Assembly: GCF_000724625.1 (NCBI RefSeq)
Contig: NZ_CP007139.1
Span: forward strand, 1,550,001 to 1,614,000
From: Fimbriimonas ginsengisoli Gsoil 348
GTDB taxonomy: Bacteria > Armatimonadota > Fimbriimonadia > Fimbriimonadales > Fimbriimonadaceae
Direction of reading: 5' to 3'
DNA: 64,000 bases
Part shown: one piece after another, positions 52,481 to 60,270 of the stretch
Position numbering within the stretch: position 1 is the first letter of the stretch
How the letters are laid out: the number at the start of each line of letters is the position of its first letter
Translations under genes and position numbers: made by a program
Notes under the pieces: model-generated
The model's database searches: none
What the model saw: the letters and a program-made list of their open reading frames with translations, nothing else
What the model was told of the DNA's origin: nothing

Positions 52481-53350
52481 GTGCGTCGCTTAAAACGTGC
52501 ATTCACACTCGTTGAGCTGATCGTGGTTATGGCGATCCTCGGCGTACTCTGCGCGATCCTCTTCCCGGTCTTCTCGGCCGCAAGAGGCGCGGCCCAACGG
52601 GCTGTTTGCCTTTCCAATCTTAAGAACCTCAGTTTGGGTAGCCGGCTCTACACCAACGACTACGACGACCACTTCATGCCGGTCAACCACCAGCCGAACG
52701 CGTTCGCCAATTCGCGAACCGACCGGACGTGGGTTCAGCTCGTGTTGCCGTACGTTCGCAACTTCTCCGTTTTCCACTGCCCATCGGACAATAGCGACCG
52801 GCCGAAGCCGGAGGCGACTTACGATCAGGACCTGATCCCGGGCGATACCGATTCGCAGTACTACACCGCCTCCCTCCGGTCCGACTACGGTTACAACTAC
52901 CAAAACCTGACCCCGATCACGGAGGACGTGAACGGCTACAGTTCCCACCCGAAGTCGGTCGGCGCGGTCGACCGGCCCAGCGACACGCTGATGTTCGTGG
53001 ACTCGGTGTGGGCTCGCGACGAAGCGGGCCGCCCCACTGGCGGCGGTAACTGGCTGGTAGCGCCCCCCTGCCGCTACTACACGAACCGCACCGACAGCTT
53101 CACTGGCACCCGTTTCGGGACCAACGTGCTCGTCTTCAATGCCGTCCGCGGCTGGAACGTCAACGAGGAGAGCTCCGCCGACGTGTACGGCAACGCTTGG
53201 CAATGGCACGGCTCCAACATGAACGTCGCCTTCGTCGATGGCTCGGTGCGCAGCATGACTTTGCAGCAGCTTGCCGCCGGCTGCGACGTCCGCGCCGCCT
53301 GGGGCGGCCCGATCCAAGACCCCGGCACCTACGTCTGGGACGTCCGCTAG
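52481..53350 (+). CDS. Prepilin-type secreted protein with H-X9-DG motif
   Basis: The 289-aa product starts with a type IV prepilin signal (KRAFTLVELIVVMAILGVLCAILFPVFSAA, residues 5-34). Near the C-terminus HGSNMNVAFVDGS shows exactly nine residues between His and Asp-Gly, the H-X9-DG signature of DUF1559-like proteins. The middle carries NGYSSHPKSVGAVDRPSDTLMFVD, also typical. The start is a GTG, 4 bases after the GNAT stop. The role of these secreted prepilin-like proteins is unknown; they are expanded in Planctomycetes and Armatimonadetes. Confidence 0.92.
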   Translation: MRRLKRAFTLVELIVVMAILGVLCAILFPVFSAARGAAQRAVCLSNLKNLSLGSRLYTNDYDDHFMPVNHQPNAFANSRTDRTWVQLVLPYVRNFSVFHCPSDNSDRPKPEATYDQDLIPGDTDSQYYTASLRSDYGYNYQNLTPITEDVNGYSSHPKSVGAVDRPSDTLMFVDSVWARDEAGRPTGGGNWLVAPPCRYYTNRTDSFTGTRFGTNVLVFNAVRGWNVNEESSADVYGNAWQWHGSNMNVAFVDGSVRSMTLQQLAAGCDVRAAWGGPIQDPGTYVWDVR

Positions 53351-53417
53351 CGCAAAGCGCCTTGGGGCTGCGCGAGCTCACTCGCGCTTTTATCGATGCT
53401 ACGCTTACCAGGCGCCC

Positions 53418-54890
53418 ATGTTTCTACTTCTCGCCCTCGCCATGCAGCTTCCCGTTACCGACTACCACGGATATGTGCGGCACGACTTTCAACTGGATGG
53501 TTTGGCCGCGATCGTCGTGGAGCCAAAGAAGCCGGCGGCGGGGCGGCCTTGGATTTGGCGGACGGAGTTCTTCGACCACCGTCCGGAAGCAGACCTCGCT
53601 TTGCTGGCGAAGGGGTTTCACCTCGTCCACTTGGCGGTAGGAAACACCTTCGGCGCACCGGAACCGATGCATCGGTTCAGCGGCTTCTACCGCGAGCTCA
53701 CGGGACCCGCGTGGAACCTCAATCGGCGCGTCGTCTTGGAAGGATTTAGCCGGGGAGGGCTTTACGCGTACAACTGGGCGGTTCGTAACCCGGATAAGGT
53801 GATGGCGATCTATGGGGACGCTCCGGTCTGCGATTTCCGAACCTGGCCTTACGGCGGGCAAGGGGCGGCTAGGAGCGACGAGGACTGGAAACAGGTCGTC
53901 GCCAGCTACGGATTCCCCTCCGAGAAGGCGGCGCTTGCCTATCCGTTCAATCCCGTCGATTCGCTGGCTCCGCTTGCCAAAGCGAAAATCCCGCTCCTCC
54001 ATGTCATCGGCGATGCCGACGAGCTGGTCCCGATCGGCCCCAACACGATGCTTGTGGAGAAGCGGTACCGCGAGCTCCACGGCACAATCCAGCTCATCCA
54101 CAAACCCGGCGGTCACCACCATCCGCACAGCTTGGACGACCCGGCTCCGATCGTCGATTTCATCCTCAAGCACCAGCGCGATTCCGAGAAAGCGCCGCCG
54201 GCTACTACCATCGCCGCGCCGAACCCGGAGTCGCGCTACACGTCCGCGGGATGGGGCGATCGTTCATGGACCGATCAGTTCGAAGATGGCAAGGTTGCGG
54301 CCGAGATGCCGGGCGTCGAGCTCGTGCTCCTGGGAGATTCGATTACGCAAGGATTTGGCGGACCCAATCGTCAGGTCAGCGCGCCAGGTGCGGCCGCTTA
54401 TGAGAAGTACCTGCGCGGCTACCACACCGCCAACCTCGGTATCTCCGGCGATCGAACTCAGAACGTGCTTTGGCGAGTGGAACACGACGCTCTCGGGCGG
54501 GCCAAGCCGAGGTTCGTTCTTCTCACGATCGGGATCAATAACTACCCCGACGACTCACCCGAAGCGGTCGTTAAAGGAATCGTCGCCGTCGCCCGAGCGG
54601 TGCGCCGGGCAAGTCCGACGTCGCGGGTGATGGTGCAATCGCTCCTTCCCGCGGGAAAGAGTCCAACGGATCCGATCCGCATCTGGACGCGGCAGGTGAA
54701 CTCGATGCTCGCGCACCTCGCCAAAAGAGGGGAGATCGTGCCCGGAGTCGACGAGAACTTCATTCTCGGAGCGGACGGCGCTCCCGCTGCGGACCTCGTC
54801 TCGCCCGACGGAATCCACCTTCTGTCCGGCGGCTACGAAGCTTGGGGAGTGAAAATCAAAGAGAAGATCGAATCTCACCCGATCCGCTGA
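53418..54890 (+). CDS. Alpha/beta hydrolase-SGNH hydrolase fusion
   Basis: The 490-aa product joins two hydrolases. Residues 1-260: a short hydrophobic lead (signal-like), then an alpha/beta-hydrolase with GFSRGGLY (GxSxG, Ser about residue 117), HVIGDADELVP (Asp) and KPGGHHHPH (His). Residues about 280-490: an SGNH/GDSL domain with LLGDSITQGFG (block I, Ser), GISGDRTQN (block II, Gly), LLTIGINNYPD (block III, Asn) and DGIHLLSGGY (block V, Asp-His). Both triads look intact. The combination resembles acetylesterase/carbohydrate esterase fusions acting on plant polysaccharides. Confidence 0.85.
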   Translation: MFLLLALAMQLPVTDYHGYVRHDFQLDGLAAIVVEPKKPAAGRPWIWRTEFFDHRPEADLALLAKGFHLVHLAVGNTFGAPEPMHRFSGFYRELTGPAWNLNRRVVLEGFSRGGLYAYNWAVRNPDKVMAIYGDAPVCDFRTWPYGGQGAARSDEDWKQVVASYGFPSEKAALAYPFNPVDSLAPLAKAKIPLLHVIGDADELVPIGPNTMLVEKRYRELHGTIQLIHKPGGHHHPHSLDDPAPIVDFILKHQRDSEKAPPATTIAAPNPESRYTSAGWGDRSWTDQFEDGKVAAEMPGVELVLLGDSITQGFGGPNRQVSAPGAAAYEKYLRGYHTANLGISGDRTQNVLWRVEHDALGRAKPRFVLLTIGINNYPDDSPEAVVKGIVAVARAVRRASPTSRVMVQSLLPAGKSPTDPIRIWTRQVNSMLAHLAKRGEIVPGVDENFILGADGAPAADLVSPDGIHLLSGGYEAWGVKIKEKIESHPIR

Positions 54891-55888
54891 TGCTGAATCC
54901 CGATGTCCCGGCACTTGTTTTAGCCCCGATGGAGGGGATCACGGACGCCCCGATGCGGGCGCTGCAGGGGACGACGGGAGCCTTCACCTACGCGGTGTCG
55001 GAGTTTCTAAGAGTCAGCGGCGACGCGCTGCCCCGGAAAGTCTTTCACCGGGACATTCCGGAATTGCTGAACGGAGGATTCACCCCCACCGGACTACCTG
55101 TTCAGGTGCAACTTCTGGGGGGCGATCCCGGGAGGATGGCGGTCTCGGCTTTCGTCGCGGTCCAAGCCGGGGCTAGGGCCGTGGACATTAATTTCGGCTG
55201 CCCCGCGCCGACGGTGAACCGGCACGACGGCGGCGCTTCGCTCTTGAAACATCCGGAACGGATCTGTGAGATCGTGGCTGCCGTCCGGCATGCGGTTCCG
55301 CCAGAGGTTCCGGTCTCGGCGAAGCTCCGGCTCGGCTGGGATTCTATCGACCCGATCATGGAAAACGCGGAGATGGCGACCAAAGGGGGCGCATCGTGGA
55401 TCACGATCCACGCCCGCACCCGCCTGCAGGGGTATCTACCGCCGGTTCATTGGAAGTCGATCGGCCAAGTGCGTGAGGCGCTCGGGATTCCGGTCGTCGC
55501 CAACGGCGACATCTGGACCCTCGACGACTTTCGGCGATGCCAGGAAGAGACTGGCTGCCGCCACTTTATGCTCGGACGAGGCGCTTTGGCCGACCCGACC
55601 CTGCCGGTCCAGATCGCCCACGCGCTCGGTCTTGGGGGCGCGACTTCGGACACCGCATGGCTTCCGCTTCTACGCCGCCTCGTAACCTTCACCGAGCAGG
55701 GGAGCGGCCAACCCTCGACCTACACGGTGATGAAGCTGAAACAGTGGCTAAAGATCGCCCACCTCCGAGGCAGCTTCGCCTACTTCCACGACATCAAACA
55801 AGCCCGCACTCTGGACGAGTTTTTCGATTGCCTGAAAGAAGCGATGGATCGCCCGCCTGTCACGACTTCTGACGGCGGTAACCAGTGA
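54890..55888 (+). CDS. tRNA-dihydrouridine synthase
   Basis: Dus enzymes reduce uridine in the D-loop of tRNAs with FMN and NADPH. The 332-aa product has ALVLAPMEGITDAPMR (residues 8-23), the flavin-binding VQLLGGDPG, DINFGCPAPTVNRHDGGASLLKHPE with the catalytic Cys (about residue 104) and VSAKLRLGWDS, followed by TIHARTRLQGYLPPVHW and VVANGDIWTLDD. The pattern is closest to the DusC group, though the position specificity is inferred. The ATG shares one base with the preceding stop (TGATG). Confidence 0.92.
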   Translation: MLNPDVPALVLAPMEGITDAPMRALQGTTGAFTYAVSEFLRVSGDALPRKVFHRDIPELLNGGFTPTGLPVQVQLLGGDPGRMAVSAFVAVQAGARAVDINFGCPAPTVNRHDGGASLLKHPERICEIVAAVRHAVPPEVPVSAKLRLGWDSIDPIMENAEMATKGGASWITIHARTRLQGYLPPVHWKSIGQVREALGIPVVANGDIWTLDDFRRCQEETGCRHFMLGRGALADPTLPVQIAHALGLGGATSDTAWLPLLRRLVTFTEQGSGQPSTYTVMKLKQWLKIAHLRGSFAYFHDIKQARTLDEFFDCLKEAMDRPPVTTSDGGNQ

Positions 55889-55923
55889 CCGCTTCGGAGC
55901 AGCGAATCTGCGAGCACACCTAG

Positions 55924-56331
55924 TCAAGCATGGCTCGGGTCGTAAAGGCGAATGGGAAGCACTCGGGCAAATAATTCGAAATCCTGATCTAAGGTGAAGA
56001 TCGGTGTGGAGAGTCTTACGGCTACTGCGCAAATTAGGAAATCGGTGTTGGAACCTTGAATTCCAGAAGATCGGCATTTGTTGCGCATTACTGCCGCTTC
56101 CTCGTAATCCTCAGTCAAGATCGCCAAGTCGTCGAAGGCCCGTAACCTCTTTCGAAGCCGCTCGCACTGGTCCGGGTGCTTGATGCCGCTCAGCAACTCT
56201 TGACGAATTGGACCGAAAATCAGTGCCTCACCTTGTTCAAGAATCAGACGAAGTCCGTTTCGAATTCCAGCATTCGGTTCGGTCCTTCGGAAGAGCTCTG
56301 ACCAGACGGTAGTGTCCACGAGGACACTCAT
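55924..56331 (-). CDS. vapC: VapC-type PIN-domain ribonuclease toxin
   Basis: The 135-aa product has the PIN fold with its acidic residues: SVLVDTTVWSELFRR (Asp near residue 6), RQELLSG (Glu, about 44), NTDFLICAVAVRL (Asp, about 99) and TLDQDFELFA (Asp, about 118). VapC toxins cut tRNA or rRNA unless bound by VapB. Its ATG overlaps the upstream antitoxin stop by 4 bases (ATGA), the usual coupling in type II systems. It converges with the dus gene. Confidence 0.92.
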   Translation of the reverse strand: MSVLVDTTVWSELFRRTEPNAGIRNGLRLILEQGEALIFGPIRQELLSGIKHPDQCERLRKRLRAFDDLAILTEDYEEAAVMRNKCRSSGIQGSNTDFLICAVAVRLSTPIFTLDQDFELFARVLPIRLYDPSHA

Positions 56332-56528
56332 GTCCGTTTACGCTGCTTCGTCAACTCGTCTGCGGGGTCGAAGTCGATTTGCCCCTCCAACTCTAAGACT
56401 TCCCGTTGCCGCCGCTTAGTAACGTACTCTCGCAAGGCTTCGTTTACTGTCTCCCGCTTCGTCCGAAAACCGCTCACACGAAGGGCCTCATTCAGCAGCG
56501 CATCCTCAATCTTGAGATTTGTAGCCAT
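56328..56528 (-). CDS. vapB: VapB-type antitoxin
   Basis: The 66-aa product matches the VapB family with a ribbon-helix-helix N-terminus (TNLKIEDALLNEALRVSGFRTKRETVNEALREYV, residues 3-37) that binds DNA, and an acidic C-terminal tail (DFDPADEL) that binds VapC. It starts at ATG 56528 (MATNLKI); ATG 56546 is possible and would add six residues. A palindrome at 56527-56546 overlaps both starts and probably serves as the operator. The gene start lies inside the 3' end of the phosphoesterase gene. Confidence 0.9.
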   Translation of the reverse strand: MATNLKIEDALLNEALRVSGFRTKRETVNEALREYVTKRRQREVLELEGQIDFDPADELTKQRKRT

Positions 56529-56546
56529 GTGTCTATTTTGACACAT
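56527..56546. promoter_or_regulatory. Palindromic operator over the vapB start
   Basis: ATGTGTC and GACACAT are perfect inverse 7-mers separated by TATTTT. The palindrome covers both possible start codons of vapB, so VapB-VapC binding here would block its own expression directly. Confidence 0.65.
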
Positions 56547-57459
56547 GAATGGAAAACTCTTGTGACGAGATCGACGCCGACCGGCCGAGAACCGTACTCG
56601 AGGCCGGTGGCGGGGCCGACGCGAAGGCGCCGGATCGGCCTTCGATCCTTAGCATTCCGCTCGGCGTGATCTCCATGAATGCGAAGAGCGGCTGGGTGTA
56701 CTTTTGCATCCCTTCGTACCAGAAGTAGCTGGCGGAGTTGACGCAGTAGCAGGGGAGGCCGTCGACGATCGCTAGCCGGTCTACGTGCATGTGCCCGCAG
56801 AGGCAGAGGGCGACCGCGCCTCGAGGGTTCCCCTTGGCGGCCTTCTGGATAACGTTCAGAATCTGTGCCTGCTCGGGCGGCATCGGCTTTTCCGGTTCGG
56901 CGAATCCGATCGGCTGGTGAGAAATCACGATTACCGGCCGCTTCGATCGATGGAGCTCCCGCTCGAACCAGTCGAGCTGTTCAGGGTCGATCCAGTTGTG
57001 GGTGGCGTTATCCGTGAAGTAGTTACCGTGCGAGTACGGGACGAGCAGCCCCTCCTTCTTGAAGTGGTTCAGGTCGAGCACCAAGAATCGGTAGTCGCCT
57101 TGGTCGAACGCCCGGTACCGGCTCTTCATCCCCCAGTGGGCCATCGCGGCGGCCTTGTCGCAGGTGTCCATGTCATGGTTCCCGAGCACGTGCACCTTCC
57201 GCATCGGCAGATCGGTCCAGCGTCTCACGAACGCTTTCGACTCGGGCTTGGCGTGGCAGAAATCACCCATCTGCAACGCGAAATCGATATGCTCACGCCC
57301 CAAAGTTGCCTTGACAAACGCATCCAGCCGCTCCGCCGCATCCGGCGCCAAACCATGATGCAGATCGGCCACCACAGCGATCTTCACGCTCGACCGAGCG
57401 AGCCGCGACGGGGCCAACGCCAGTGCGACCCCCGCCGCTAGAAAGTCCCTACGAGTCAT
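56533..57459 (-). CDS. Tat-exported calcineurin-like metallophosphoesterase
   Basis: The 308-aa product starts with a twin-arginine signal (TRRDFLAAGVALALAPSRLA) and has all metallophosphoesterase motifs: VVADLHHG (D-x-H), QMGDFCH (GD), HVLGNHDMD (GNHD), VISHQPIG (H) and LCGHMHVD (GHxH), which bind two metals. It would hydrolyse a phosphate ester in the periplasm; the substrate is unknown. The final 30 residues (SSTVLGRSASISS...) lie over the vapB operator, so the gene end overlaps the antitoxin start. ATG 57459 is the only start before the signal. Confidence 0.9.
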   Translation of the reverse strand: MTRRDFLAAGVALALAPSRLARSSVKIAVVADLHHGLAPDAAERLDAFVKATLGREHIDFALQMGDFCHAKPESKAFVRRWTDLPMRKVHVLGNHDMDTCDKAAAMAHWGMKSRYRAFDQGDYRFLVLDLNHFKKEGLLVPYSHGNYFTDNATHNWIDPEQLDWFERELHRSKRPVIVISHQPIGFAEPEKPMPPEQAQILNVIQKAAKGNPRGAVALCLCGHMHVDRLAIVDGLPCYCVNSASYFWYEGMQKYTQPLFAFMEITPSGMLRIEGRSGAFASAPPPASSTVLGRSASISSQEFSIHVSK

Positions 57460-57538
57460 CTCAGCCCCTCCCGCCGATTCATTGTGCGATGGGAAGGAGA
57501 GTTATGGGTTGCGGGCGATGGTTTTTTCGGAGTGTCTC

Positions 57539-57562
57539 GCAAAGGCGCTAAGACGCAAAGGG
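57539..57562. repeat. Short 'CGCAAAGGCGC' repeat, copy 2
   Basis: GCAAAGGCGCTAAGACGCAAAGGG matches 32407-32430 with one change. It lies in the 175-base interval before the YbjQ-type gene, which is otherwise empty. A frame extending the YbjQ gene upstream runs through it, which speaks against that longer start. Confidence 0.6.
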
Positions 57563-57634
57563 GGAAGGGTTCGAGCAAGCGCAAATAAATCTGGGGGCAA
57601 GAATCCTCAGGCGAAGCCGGGTCGTTCTTACAGT

Positions 57635-58783
57635 GTGGCGATAAATACCGGGTTCTCGGGGAATGAGATCTTCTGCTTGGCCAAGAAGGGGATGGACCCC
57701 GGCGAGATGGTCATTGGTAACAGCGTTTGGTCGATGGGGTTTTTCGGAACCATCGGCTCGGGCTTAAAGACGCTCGCCGGCGGCGAAGTGGAGCAGGTGA
57801 CGAAGGTCGTCTTCGAGGGGCGGAAGGCCGCGTTGGAGCGGATGCAGGCGTGGAGCGACCTTCGCGGCGCGATCGGGATCTCCGGAGTTTCGACGGAGCT
57901 GGTGCAGCACGGCGGCAGCATGGAGTTCCTCAGCGTCGGTTCGGCGGTCCACCGCCGGGGCCACATGGCGACCAGTCTGGAATTCACCTCGTCGTCCGAT
58001 GGGCAGGAGCTCTATTGCCAGCTCGATAGCGGCTTCGAGCCGAAGCATTTCGCCTTTGGAAACGTCGCCTACTCCATCGGTCTCGGCGGAGGGATCGGGG
58101 GCGCGTTCCGCGGGCTGGCGCGGGGCGAGATCAAGGAGTTCAGCCACGTCTTCAACCACACGCGTCACCTCGCGATCGAGCGGATTCAAGCGGAGGCTCG
58201 GGCCCACGGCGCCAATTGCGTCGTCGGCATTCGAACCTCGATCATTCCGTTCCAAGGCATGCAGGAGATGGTGATGGTCGGGACCTCCGCTCGCCACGCC
58301 GGCTACGATCCGAGCTACGATGCCTCCCCCGCCACCAGCGACCTCACCTGTGAGGAGACCTGGAACATGGCCCACCTCGGTTACCTGCCAATCCGGCTGG
58401 TGCTCGGATGTTCGATCTACTCGATCGGCATCGTCGGCGGGATCGCCGCGGCGTTCAAGTCGCTGGCCCAGGGCGAGATCAGTGAAATGACCAAGCTGGT
58501 TTACGAAGCTCGAGAAAACGCGCTTGCCCACATCGCGGAAGATGCCGCTGCGTGCGGCGCGGACGACGTGGTGGGGATCAAGACGTACGTGTACTCACTC
58601 GGCGGCGGGGTCATTGAATTCCTCGCCATCGGCACCGCCGTCAAGAAGGTGCCGGGAGTAACGACCGTTTCGGACACCTTGCCACCCCAGGCGGTCATGC
58701 GCGACAAGGACACCTTCATCAACACCGCCGAGCAACTGAGGGGGCAAGACCTTAACGCGGGGAAGAAGTCGGGCGCGGGGTAG
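57635..58783 (+). CDS. Triple YbjQ (UPF0145) domain protein
   Basis: The 382-aa product consists of three successive YbjQ-type domains (about residues 5-112, 115-235 and 250-360). Each has the GNSVWSMGFFGTIGSGLKTLAGGEV / GNVAYSIGLGGGIGGAFRGLARGEI / GCSIYSIGIVGGIAAAFKSLAQGEI block and a following helix with ARxxA plus the GA(D/N)xVVGI strand. Single-domain YbjQ proteins are pentamers of unknown, possibly metal-related function. Here the third domain keeps all conserved positions and the first is weakest (no clear GAxxVVGI). The GTG start is chosen because the upstream frame is repeat sequence. Confidence 0.8.
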   Translation: MAINTGFSGNEIFCLAKKGMDPGEMVIGNSVWSMGFFGTIGSGLKTLAGGEVEQVTKVVFEGRKAALERMQAWSDLRGAIGISGVSTELVQHGGSMEFLSVGSAVHRRGHMATSLEFTSSSDGQELYCQLDSGFEPKHFAFGNVAYSIGLGGGIGGAFRGLARGEIKEFSHVFNHTRHLAIERIQAEARAHGANCVVGIRTSIIPFQGMQEMVMVGTSARHAGYDPSYDASPATSDLTCEETWNMAHLGYLPIRLVLGCSIYSIGIVGGIAAAFKSLAQGEISEMTKLVYEARENALAHIAEDAAACGADDVVGIKTYVYSLGGGVIEFLAIGTAVKKVPGVTTVSDTLPPQAVMRDKDTFINTAEQLRGQDLNAGKKSGAG

Positions 58784-58803
58784 GAAAGGTATCGTTCTCC
58801 CCG

Positions 58804-59676
58804 ATGCTTATCACACGCACCGGGGGATTCCCCATTGGTTTTCGACGCGGCTGGTCCGACTGGCAGAAGGACCTCGACGGGATGATCGCTTGGGCCAAGG
58901 CGAACGACCTCGGCGTGGTCGACCTCGGCGGAGATTCGGATCAGATCGGGGGGAAAGTCGCGGGTGCGGGATTGCGGATCGGATCGGCCGATCTTCCGGC
59001 GTGGTCGGGTCTGATCACGGCCGATACGGCCAAGCGTGAGGAAGCCGTGGCCAAGCAAGCGGCGTACGTCGAGGCGTGTGCCAAGCACGGCATTCGTAAC
59101 TACTTCCTCGTCATGCTGCCGGACGACGCGAGCAAGCCGCGGAGCGAGAATTTCGCCTTGATGGTCGAGGGGTTGAACCTGCTGACGCCGCATCTGGAGA
59201 AGCACGGCGGCCGATTGGTCATCGAGGGTTGGCCCGGACCAGGCGCTCTCTGCTGCACGCCGGAAGGGTACCGAGGCGTGATCCGGGAGGTCGCCTCTAA
59301 GTCGGTCGGTATCAACTACGATCCGTCCCACCTCCTTCGCATGGGAATCGACCCGATCCGCTTCCTCGGCGAGTTCGCGGAGCGCGTGTACCACGTCCAC
59401 GGTAAAGACACCGAGGTCTTCCCGGAAGGCCAGTACGAATACGGCACGGAGCAGCCCGCTACCTTCGCCAAAGGCCACGGTTTTGGCGCGCACCACTGGC
59501 GCTATACCATTCCCGGCCACGGCGAGACCAGGTGGACTAAGGCATTCGAGATCCTCAAGGGCGCCGGTTACGACGGCGCGGTATCGATCGAGCTAGAAGA
59601 CGAAAACTTCAACGGCTCCGAAGCGGGCGAAAAGCAAGGCATCCTCGCCGGCGCTCACTTCTTGGCTAGCTGTTAA
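58804..59676 (+). CDS. Sugar phosphate isomerase/epimerase-like TIM barrel
   Basis: The 290-aa product has the xylose-isomerase-like barrel with metal-binding acids: RLVIEGWPGPG (Glu, about residue 140), VGINYDPSHLLRMG (Asp-His, about 173-179), HVHGKDTEV (His/Asp) and GAVSIELEDENF (Glu, about 261). IolE, IolI and KguE-type enzymes share this layout; the reaction cannot be named from motifs. It lies 20 bases after the YbjQ gene and may be co-transcribed. The next feature is the GxxExxY element. Confidence 0.85.
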   Translation: MLITRTGGFPIGFRRGWSDWQKDLDGMIAWAKANDLGVVDLGGDSDQIGGKVAGAGLRIGSADLPAWSGLITADTAKREEAVAKQAAYVEACAKHGIRNYFLVMLPDDASKPRSENFALMVEGLNLLTPHLEKHGGRLVIEGWPGPGALCCTPEGYRGVIREVASKSVGINYDPSHLLRMGIDPIRFLGEFAERVYHVHGKDTEVFPEGQYEYGTEQPATFAKGHGFGAHHWRYTIPGHGETRWTKAFEILKGAGYDGAVSIELEDENFNGSEAGEKQGILAGAHFLASC

Positions 59677-59749
59677 GCTCGATCTGGCTCTAACTCTCCG
59701 GCCCCTTCTGGTTGGTTGGGGCCGATGCTTTTTGAGGTCCTATTCCGGA

Positions 59750-60270
59750 TGACCACTGAGGCACAGAGGGCACGGAGGGCACGGAGGGATTGCGGTTATA
59801 ACACCACTCTGCGGAGGCCTTGCTTTAGGACGACGACGTTGAAGTTGATCAGGAGCCCCAGCCTGCGTCCGCTAAGCTTAAGGTACGTTAAGAGCTGAGC
59901 GTCGTGGATAGGATTGAGGGCGTCGACGGCTTTGATTTCGATGATCACGAGCTCCTCTACAAGAAGGTCGAGCCGTAAGCCGGCTTCGAGTCGTATTTCG
60001 CCGTAAATCACGGGAAGCCCAACTTGCTGCCGGAAAGCAATCCCACGCGAGCGTAGCTCATGTGCTAGACAAGCCTCGTAAACGGATTCCAACAGCCCAG
60101 GATCGAGAGTCTGGTGCACCGCAATCGCCGCCGATATCACCTCACGCGTAATCTGATTAAGTCTTGGCGGGATAGGCTCAGGCACGGCAAGAGCCTAACA
60201 GGAAGTTGCACCCGCCGCAAGCCTCGGCCAAGCATGGAGCCCCTCCGTGCCCTCTGTGCCTCCGTGGTTA
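59750..60270. mobile_element. GxxExxY-gene element with terminal inverted repeats
   Basis: The ends ACCACTGAGGCACAGAGGG (59752 onward) and ACCACGGAGGCACAGAGGG (60268 downward, inverse strand) agree in 27 of 28 bases. The left one continues as 9-nt direct repeats of the CACGGAGGG type. Each end can be extended to T(A/G)ACCAC. The right end contains the fabD stop codon. The element of about 520 bases carries only the GxxExxY gene. No target-site duplication is seen. Confidence 0.6.
59796..60185 (-). CDS. GxxExxY protein (PD-(D/E)XK-like)
   Basis: The 129-aa product has the name-giving motif [15 protein letters not shown] (G-x-x-E-x-x-Y, about residues 29-43) and continues with [34 protein letters not shown], where Asp and Glu-x-Lys form the PD-(D/E)XK nuclease-like pattern ([13 protein letters not shown], about 74-86). 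The family is thought to be a nuclease, but the function is unproven. It sits between inverted repeats, facing the fabD gene on the same strand; such genes occur in many copies in several phyla. The ATG start is clear. Confidence 0.92.
   Translation of the reverse strand: MPEPIPPRLNQITREVISAAIAVHQTLDPGLLESVYEACLAHELRSRGIAFRQQVGLPVIYGEIRLEAGLRLDLLVEELVIIEIKAVDALNPIHDAQLLTYLKLSGRRLGLLINFNVVVLKQGLRRVVL

Noticed and set aside
57482-57634. N-terminal extension of the YbjQ gene
   Set aside because: It contains the short dispersed repeat at 57539 and a Lys/Arg-rich lead not expected before a YbjQ domain.
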